Assembly: GCA_024280585.1 (NCBI GenBank)
Contig: JAJRPW010000185.1
Span: forward strand, 1-11,158
DNA: 11,158 nt
From: Alphaproteobacteria bacterium
GTDB taxonomy: Bacteria; Pseudomonadota; Alphaproteobacteria; Rickettsiales; UBA6187
Direction: 5' to 3'
Below the pieces are notes generated by a model. The model saw only the letters and a program-made list of their open reading frames with translations. It searched no databases and was not told where the DNA came from. Positions within the stretch are counted from its first letter, which is position 1, and every line of letters starts with the position of its first letter. Shown piece by piece: positions 6,801 to 11,158 of this stretch. A program made the position numbers and the translations under genes.

Positions 6801-8014
6801 TACGATAAAGCCTTTATAAATTTGTTAGCTAATATTTTATAATCATGGTTAGATATAACGTATTTTTTGCCGTTTTTTGCCATTTTATCACGCTCTTTGG
6901 CAGATTTATCTTTCATTTTCAAGATTGCTTGCGCGATTAATTCTGAATTTTCGGACTCAACGCAAATACCACAACCAGCCTCTTTAATAGGGTCATTTCC
7001 CGCGTTAACAGAATGAATAACTGGTTTTTCTGCCATCATATAATCAAACATTTTATTCGCACCGATGCCAAAATGATATAAAGGCTGTTTTTGCCAACCA
7101 ATATATAAAACATCCATCAAAGACAAGGCTTCTGGTATGGCATTTTTGCTGATTCGGCCGAGGAATGTAATGTTATCGATGTTTTTTTCCCGGGTGTAAT
7201 TTTGCAAATTTTCTTTTTCCGGCCCATCACCAATTAGAATAATATGGATATCGCTGTCTTTTAGTTGTTCTGCTGCATCAATTAAATATGCCAATGCATT
7301 GGCAACACCATGTGCGCCGGCATAACCAATCAGGAATTTTCCTTCTGCCCGCAGCTTATCTATTTTATTGTTATGTGAATCGGGAAGTGCCTCTTTATTT
7401 TCCCAGTCCTTAACGACTATTCCGTTGGGAATTACGGTGAAGTTTTCCTTTTTAACACCAAATTTCTGCACATGTTCAAATGTATTTGGCAGAATCGAAA
7501 TCACTTTATCCGAGAGTTTATAGGCAAACCATTCAGCCACGCCAACCAGCAAAACAAACGGATGGTATTTTGACATCCCGCCGAGTTCTGTAAGTGAAAG
7601 CGGCCAAAGATCATGTATCTCAAAAACCAGTTTTGCCTTTGTTTTCTTCGCAATCCACCATGCTGGAAAAATATCAAAAGGATGGGTTGATGATGCAATA
7701 ACAATATCTGGTTCAATATGCTTTAGGATTTTTTTCTGCTGCGAGAAAATTCTGCCAACAAATGCAAAAATATTTAACACACGACCTATGCCATTACCCT
7801 TATAGGAAGGCGTTTTTAGCCAGTAATAATTAACATCATCCTTGGTTTGAAAACCCGGATTTTCAGGATTTTTTCGCCTTAAATGCGAAAAACTGGCGCC
7901 TAATATCAAGCTGTTATGCCCTGACTTTTGCCATTCCTGTGCTAGATAAAATGGCCGAAATTCCATTCCATATTCCAAATGACCAGCATAATGATTTATG
8001 TAAAGAATATTCAT
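6800..8014 (-). CDS. GT4-family glycosyltransferase, WbuB/WbpH-like
   Basis: The 404-residue protein has two Rossmann-like halves (GT-B fold). The start [11 protein letters not shown] with [13 protein letters not shown] resembles the WbuB-like sugar transferases of O-antigen clusters. The C-terminal half has VIPNGI (194-199), IGYAGAHG (229-236), LIGDGPE (260-266) and, around 314-332, [19 protein letters not shown], the nucleotide-sugar binding segment of GT4 enzymes. A cytoplasmic-face peripheral enzyme is expected. It lies between the acetyltransferase (ATGA four-base overlap, with Shine-Dalgarno AGGA inside the upstream gene) and the 2-epimerase. It is therefore likely to use a sugar made by this operon, plausibly the diacetamido-uronic acid, on a lipid-linked acceptor. 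Donor and acceptor are inference. Confidence 0.85.
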   Translation of the reverse strand: MNILYINHYAGHLEYGMEFRPFYLAQEWQKSGHNSLILGASFSHLRRKNPENPGFQTKDDVNYYWLKTPSYKGNGIGRVLNIFAFVGRIFSQQKKILKHIEPDIVIASSTHPFDIFPAWWIAKKTKAKLVFEIHDLWPLSLTELGGMSKYHPFVLLVGVAEWFAYKLSDKVISILPNTFEHVQKFGVKKENFTVIPNGIVVKDWENKEALPDSHNNKIDKLRAEGKFLIGYAGAHGVANALAYLIDAAEQLKDSDIHIILIGDGPEKENLQNYTREKNIDNITFLGRISKNAIPEALSLMDVLYIGWQKQPLYHFGIGANKMFDYMMAEKPVIHSVNAGNDPIKEAGCGICVESENSELIAQAILKMKDKSAKERDKMAKNGKKYVISNHDYKILANKFIKALS

Positions 8015-8577
8015 TTTTGTTCCTGCAAATGGCCGGCATCGTCTATTTTATACTGACGTTTCTCGCGCGGGCATAATAAATCATCGCCTAATATTTCTCC
8101 TGAATGTGAAACCCAACCAATTTGTTTTGCCGGCACTCCGGCCATCATGGCATGTGGCGCGACATCCTTTGTAATGACCGCGCCAGCTCCTATAAGCGCA
8201 TATTCACCAATGACATTGCCGCAGATTATCGTGCAGTTGGCACCAAGAGTTGCGCCGCGTTTTACAAGAGTTTGTTGATATTCATCCTTGCGCTGGATAT
8301 GCGCACGCGGATTATTCACATTGGTAAAAACCATTGAAGGCCCGCAAAAAACATCATTTTCCAATATAACATCGTCATATACCGAAACATTATTCTGGAT
8401 TTTTACATTATCGCCGATTTCAACTCGCGAAGATACAAAGACATTTTGCCCCAGCACACAATTTGCGCCGATATTTGCCCCAGAGCAAATATGGGTCCAG
8501 TGCCATATTTTGGTTTTATCGCCAATGGTTGCTCCGTCATCAATAATAGCTGTTTCATGTTTAAAAAAGTCTGACAT
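8011..8577 (-). CDS. wbpD: UDP-2-acetamido-3-amino-glucuronate N-acetyltransferase (WbpD/WlbB type)
   Basis: The 188-residue enzyme is built of hexapeptide repeats (left-handed beta-helix), visible as runs such as [25 protein letters not shown] and [11 protein letters not shown] from about residue 13 to 80 and again at 108-140. The loop [15 protein letters not shown] (78-92) and the end [11 protein letters not shown] (146-156) are hallmarks of the WbpD/WlbB acetyltransferases. These use acetyl-CoA to acetylate the 3-amino group of UDP-GlcNAc3NA, giving UDP-GlcNAc3NAcA; trimers are usual. The gene follows wbpB after 47 bases, the only real gap in this operon, which is filled by a GC-rich repeat. 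That repeat also supplies the only purine-rich stretch (GAGGGG) upstream of the ATG. The end overlaps the glycosyltransferase start as ATGA. Confidence 0.93.
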   Translation of the reverse strand: MSDFFKHETAIIDDGATIGDKTKIWHWTHICSGANIGANCVLGQNVFVSSRVEIGDNVKIQNNVSVYDDVILENDVFCGPSMVFTNVNNPRAHIQRKDEYQQTLVKRGATLGANCTIICGNVIGEYALIGAGAVITKDVAPHAMMAGVPAKQIGWVSHSGEILGDDLLCPREKRQYKIDDAGHLQEQK

Positions 8578-8587
8578 TTTACTAAAT

Positions 8588-8624
8588 ACCCCTCACCCCA
8601 GCCCCCTCCCAAAAGGAGAGGGGG
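8588..8624. repeat. GC-rich hairpin repeat of a dispersed intergenic type
   Basis: A C-rich stretch beginning CCCTCACCCCAGCCCC and ending AAAAGGAGAGGGGG occupies most of the wbpB-wbpD gap and is sharply richer in G and C than its AT-rich surroundings. Its inner part folds as CCCCCTC-CC-AAAA-GG-A-GAGGGGG, nine pairs with a single bulged A. Near-identical sequences recur between genes in many proteobacterial genomes, as I recall; the plus-strand translation has the familiar [11 protein letters not shown] signature. It begins directly after the wbpB stop codon, so in the operon mRNA it could limit decay or read-through between the first two and the last three genes. Confidence 0.6.
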
Positions 8625-9686
8625 TTAAAATAATACCGGTGCGCCTTTTGCACTGGAATCATAAATCGCTGTTAAAAGCCTAAGTGATTTTAAGCCTTCT
8701 TCACCATCAATTAAAGGCTTTTCTTTGCCACGAAATACGTTGATTACGTTTTCATAATAACGCACATGGCCAAATCCGTAAACCGAACCGGTTTCATAAC
8801 TAGCATTTAAAATGGCCTCATCCCCAGGGCGTTTATCGGCAAATTGCCAATGTTCTATCGCATTCATCGCCGCTGCGCCAACACGCACCGTGCCTTTCTC
8901 GCCCAGCACTGTTACCGATCCTTCGAGGTTTTTTGGATAGGTCAACATTGTTACATTCATCGAGCCAATAATGCCGTTTTCCCACTCAAAACTGGCAACT
9001 CCGCTATCCTCGGTTTCGATATTACGAGCAAGGGTTTTTAAATTTGCATATACCGATTTTGGCGCAGCTCCTGCAATCCATTGCATTAAATCAACATAAT
9101 GGCTGGCCTGGGTTAAATATGCGCCGCCATCCATATCTTTTGTGCCGTGCCACGCGCCTTCCTTGTCATAATATTCCTGTGGACGGGTCCAGAACACATT
9201 GGATGTAATCATATATATTTTACCAAAACGTCCTTGGGTAACCGCATTATGAAGCGCTATTATTGTGTCATTAAATCGGTTTTGGTGAATGACGAATAGC
9301 TGCACTTTCCTATCAATGCAATGCTGATTCATGGCAACCCCGTCTTGCCAGCTTATAGACATTGGTTTTTCAGTTATGACATGCACGCCGCTATCTGCCA
9401 CTTGCATGACATGCTTTGGATGTAAACCGTTTGGTGTGGCAATTGTTACAACATCCAATTTTTCATTGGCCAGCATGGCATCAATATCCGTATAATATTG
9501 ACCGCCTTGCGCTTGCGTTGCGGTTTGCGCGCGCGCTTTGTCCTTATCGCAAATAGCCACAATTTCGATGCTATCCTTATGTTGCTCTAATGCCTCAAAA
9601 TGTTTTTGGGAAATTCGTCCTGCACCTATAAAACCAAGGCGGATTTTTCTGTCTGTAACGGGCTTTATAAACTCACTCATAGGCAT
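8625..9686 (-). CDS. wbpB: UDP-GlcNAc-uronate 3-dehydrogenase (WbpB/WlbA type, Gfo/Idh/MocA family)
   Basis: The 353-residue NAD-dependent oxidoreductase has an N-terminal Rossmann motif GFIGAGRIS (18-26), the EKP motif with Lys107, QNRFN (135-139), and a C-terminal domain with TRPQEYYD (167-174) and DGGAYLTQASHYVDL containing His196. In the pathway it oxidises C3 of UDP-GlcNAcA to the 3-keto sugar that WbpE aminates. Length and the TRPQ...DGG...H pattern look closer to Bordetella WlbA than to the shorter Pseudomonas WbpB. The two subgroups are reported to differ in how NADH is reoxidised (2-oxoglutarate in the Pseudomonas type). ATG 9686 is preferred because GGAG lies seven bases upstream; it overlaps the end of wbpE by ten bases. 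ATG at 9680 would give a four-base ATGA overlap instead. Confidence 0.9.
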   Translation of the reverse strand: MPMSEFIKPVTDRKIRLGFIGAGRISQKHFEALEQHKDSIEIVAICDKDKARAQTATQAQGGQYYTDIDAMLANEKLDVVTIATPNGLHPKHVMQVADSGVHVITEKPMSISWQDGVAMNQHCIDRKVQLFVIHQNRFNDTIIALHNAVTQGRFGKIYMITSNVFWTRPQEYYDKEGAWHGTKDMDGGAYLTQASHYVDLMQWIAGAAPKSVYANLKTLARNIETEDSGVASFEWENGIIGSMNVTMLTYPKNLEGSVTVLGEKGTVRVGAAAMNAIEHWQFADKRPGDEAILNASYETGSVYGFGHVRYYENVINVFRGKEKPLIDGEEGLKSLRLLTAIYDSSAKGAPVLF

Positions 9687-10768
9687 TCTTTCACTCCGGC
9701 GACTATCTCATCTTGCGTTTTTTCGTCTAAATATGGGTGCATCGGCAGGCTTAATACATGTTTTGAAACTTTCTCTGCTATCGGAAAGTCACCCTCTTTA
9801 AAACCTAAATCTGCAAATACAGGCTGAAGATGCAGCGGCCGTGGATAATGCACAGCAGTTGGGATATTTTTTTCCTTCATACGCTCGCAAAATCCGTCTC
9901 TATCGCGTTCCACTTCGATTGTATATTGCGCGTAAACATGCGTTTGATTATCCTGAATATCAGGCGTTTTTACAAGATTTTGCAGTAATTTTGTATAGCG
10001 AGCGCCGATTTGCGCGCGTTTTTGCACTTCATCAGGGAATATATCCATTTTGGCTAATAAGACCGCTGCTTGCATAGTATCCAGGCGGGAATTAAGCCCT
10101 ATTTTACTGTGGCAGTAACGTTTTTCCTGGCCATGATTGCGAATTATTTTTATATCCTGGCTCAGTTTTTCATTATCGGTAAAAACCATGCCGCCATCGC
10201 CATAACAACCAAGTGGTTTTGATGGAAAAAAGCTGGCCGTTGCCATAGTACTAAGATTGCAGGATTTTTTGCCTTTATATTCAGCGCCGAAACTTTGCGC
10301 CGCATCCTCAATCACAGTCAGCTCGTATTTTTCCGCAATGGCATTAATTGCATTCATATCAGCGCATTGTCCATATAGGCTAACTGGAATAATAGCCTTG
10401 GTTTTATCGGTGATTTTCGCTTCGATTAGTGTCGGGTCGATATTATAGCTATCCTCGCTTATATCCACGAAAACGGGCTTTAACCCAAGCAGAGCAATCA
10501 CTTCACCGGTGGCAAAGAAGGTGAATGGCGTTGTTATTACCTCATCCCCGACCTCCAGATTTAAGGCCATTAAAGCGATTTGCAGGGCATCAGTGCCGCT
10601 GGCGCAGCTAATCGCATATTCCGCACCGGTATATGCAGCCAGTTTTTCTTCAATTTCCGAAACTTCCCTGCCTAGTATAAAACGGGCATTTTCGCAGATA
10701 TCCTGTAAAGATGAGCTAATTTTTGCCTCAATTATTTTATATTGGCTTTGTAAATCAATGAATTGCAT
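9677..10768 (-). CDS. wbpE: UDP-3-keto-GlcNAcA aminotransferase (WbpE type, DegT/DnrJ/EryC1 family)
   Basis: This PLP-dependent sugar aminotransferase installs the 3-amino group using glutamate, giving UDP-GlcNAc3NA. The 363 residues follow Pseudomonas WbpE very closely: MQFIDLQSQ at the start, ISCASGTDALQ (53-63), VSLYGQCADMNAINAIA (129-145), VIEDAAQSFGA (152-162), the PLP-lysine segment FFPSKPLGCYGDGG (Lys184), NSRLDTMQAAVLL, and PTAVHYPRPLH near the end. I chose ATG 10768 because MQFIDL is the family start and AAGGTG lies seven bases upstream. An upstream ATG at 10807 would add 13 poorly conserved residues (MFLAINKISRCYQ) with no Shine-Dalgarno. It is the first gene of the operon, and its stop overlaps wbpB. 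Its promoter lies next to, or touching, the foldback element. Confidence 0.95.
   Translation of the reverse strand: MQFIDLQSQYKIIEAKISSSLQDICENARFILGREVSEIEEKLAAYTGAEYAISCASGTDALQIALMALNLEVGDEVITTPFTFFATGEVIALLGLKPVFVDISEDSYNIDPTLIEAKITDKTKAIIPVSLYGQCADMNAINAIAEKYELTVIEDAAQSFGAEYKGKKSCNLSTMATASFFPSKPLGCYGDGGMVFTDNEKLSQDIKIIRNHGQEKRYCHSKIGLNSRLDTMQAAVLLAKMDIFPDEVQKRAQIGARYTKLLQNLVKTPDIQDNQTHVYAQYTIEVERDRDGFCERMKEKNIPTAVHYPRPLHLQPVFADLGFKEGDFPIAEKVSKHVLSLPMHPYLDEKTQDEIVAGVKECL
9694..9697 (-). promoter_or_regulatory. Ribosome binding site deciding the wbpB start
   Basis: GGAG on the minus strand, inside the end of wbpE, lies seven bases before ATG 9686 and thirteen before ATG 9680. This supports the longer wbpB product. 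Confidence 0.6.
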
Positions 10769-10775
10769 TTGATAG

Positions 10776-10781
10776 CACCTT
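10776..10781 (-). promoter_or_regulatory. Ribosome binding site deciding the wbpE start
   Basis: AAGGTG on the minus strand is seven bases before ATG 10768. No comparable site precedes the in-frame ATG at 10807. Confidence 0.65.
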
Positions 10782-10815
10782 GAAATTTTATTAATTGCAA
10801 GGAACATATAAAATC

Positions 10816-10844
10816 TTTATAAGAAGCGCAACGACTTAATTTAA
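10816..10844 (-). promoter_or_regulatory. Weak candidate promoter for the wbpE operon at the foldback-element junction
   Basis: On the minus strand TTAAAT (10844-10839) and TATAAA (10821-10816) are separated by 17 bases. The -10 is good and the -35 poor. The -35 spans the outer edge of the inverted-repeat element, so insertion may have created or altered it. A second possibility is TTGCGC followed after 17 bases by TATGTT. Confidence 0.3.
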
Positions 10845-10990
10845 TAGGACTTACGCAGGGCGAATATTTTTGATTTGTTTTTAGGCAAAAATGTTCTAAA
10901 AAGCGGAGTGTACACAGAGTACATGAGCATTTTTAGGTTATTTTTAACGACAAAACAAACAAAAAGACAACGTTCTGCGTAAGTCCTATT
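10843..10990. mobile_element. 148-bp MITE-like foldback element with 16-bp perfect terminal inverted repeats
   Basis: AATAGGACTTACGCAG at 10843-10858 is repeated exactly, inverted, at 10975-10990. The inner arms are also imperfectly complementary: T-rich on the left (ATTTTTGATTTGTTTTTAGG), A-rich on the right, and both bear a CTAAAAA-type block. The centre is a small hairpin, TGTAC-ACAGA-GTACA (10909-10923), at the midpoint of the element. There is no coding capacity, so it would be moved in trans. Target duplication is ambiguous. If the ends are ATAGGACTT, the flanks are TTA on both sides; if the ends are GGACTTACG, the flanks are TA. Both are compatible with known insertion-sequence families, and I cannot assign one. 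It fills the gap between divergent wbpE and wbpA. Confidence 0.8.
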
Positions 10991-11007
10991 TAAAACATTG
11001 CAAGCTT

Positions 11008-11158
11008 ATGACAGACCTTATACAGAAGATAAACACCAAAAATGCAACGATAGGAATAGTTGGGCTAGGGTATGTAGGGCTTCCCCTTGCGCTTCGATAT
11101 TCTGAAGTTGGATATAGCGTAATTGGCTTTGAGGTTGATAGTGAAAAAGTAAAAAAAC
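11008..11158 (+). CDS. wbpA: Nucleotide-sugar (UDP-GlcNAc 6-) dehydrogenase, N-terminus (WbpA type)
   Basis: Fifty codons are present before the window ends. MTDLIQKINTKNATIG leads into the Rossmann motif VGLGYVGLPLAL (18-29, GLGYVG at 19-24), and EVDSEKV follows with the acidic residue expected at the end of the second strand for NAD binding. This is the N-terminus of the UDP-glucose/UDP-GlcNAc 6-dehydrogenase family. Next to wbpB, wbpE, wbpD and wbpI homologues it most likely oxidises UDP-GlcNAc to UDP-GlcNAcA, the first pathway step. The precise substrate cannot be read from this fragment; UDP-Glc or UDP-ManNAc dehydrogenases share the motif. The ATG lies 17 bases after the foldback element and has no clear Shine-Dalgarno. 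Confidence 0.85.
   Translation, partial: MTDLIQKINTKNATIGIVGLGYVGLPLALRYSEVGYSVIGFEVDSEKVKK

Noticed and set aside
8588..8624. Intrinsic terminator after wbpB
   Set aside because: On the transcribed strand the hairpin is followed by GCTGGGGTGAGG with no U-tract, so it is better described as a repeat.
10769..10807. Extended WbpE N-terminus starting at the ATG at 10807
   Set aside because: The added 13 residues are not family-like and lack a ribosome site, while ATG 10768 has AAGGTG at ideal spacing and starts with the conserved MQFIDL.

Overview
The window comes from a Gram-negative, AT-rich proteobacterium. Lnt implies an outer membrane with lipoproteins, FliR implies a flagellar or related export gate, and a wbp/wlb-type nucleotide-sugar cluster implies LPS O-antigen or capsule synthesis. 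An XRE regulator of the kind that follows lnt in many Alphaproteobacteria favours that class. The zinc-ribbon form of L36 and the presence of rsmJ are less typical of the well-studied alphaproteobacterial orders. The placement is therefore an alphaproteobacterium, perhaps a deep or unusual lineage, held with moderate confidence.

Layout. Positions 1-828 hold the C-terminal half of lnt (+), followed by a 142-residue XRE regulator (975-1403, +). A 208-base convergent gap with a wobble-dependent stem-loop leads to a minus-strand pair, uvrB then rsmJ (4359 to 1612), joined stop-to-start as TAGATG. uvrB and grxC (4445-4696, +) diverge from interlocked promoters. rpmJ, a 38-codon L36 gene (4698-4814, -), faces grxC with one base between them. 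fliR (4953-5723, +) stands alone and meets the end of the next operon with a 12-base gap.

Positions 5736-10768 (-) form a tightly packed five-gene operon. In transcription order it holds an aminotransferase (WbpE type), a 3-dehydrogenase (WbpB/WlbA type), an N-acetyltransferase (WbpD type), a GT4 glycosyltransferase and a 2-epimerase (WbpI type). A divergent nucleotide-sugar dehydrogenase (WbpA type) starts at 11008 (+) and runs off the window. Together these encode all five steps from UDP-GlcNAc to UDP-2,3-diacetamido-2,3-dideoxy-D-mannuronic acid, plus a candidate transferase.

Two non-coding repeats sit in this sugar locus. A 148-bp foldback element with perfect 16-bp terminal inverted repeats (10843-10990) looks like a MITE and separates wbpE from wbpA. 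A GC-rich hairpin of a dispersed-repeat type (about 8588-8624) lies between wbpB and wbpD. I found no tRNA, rRNA, CRISPR array or transposase gene.
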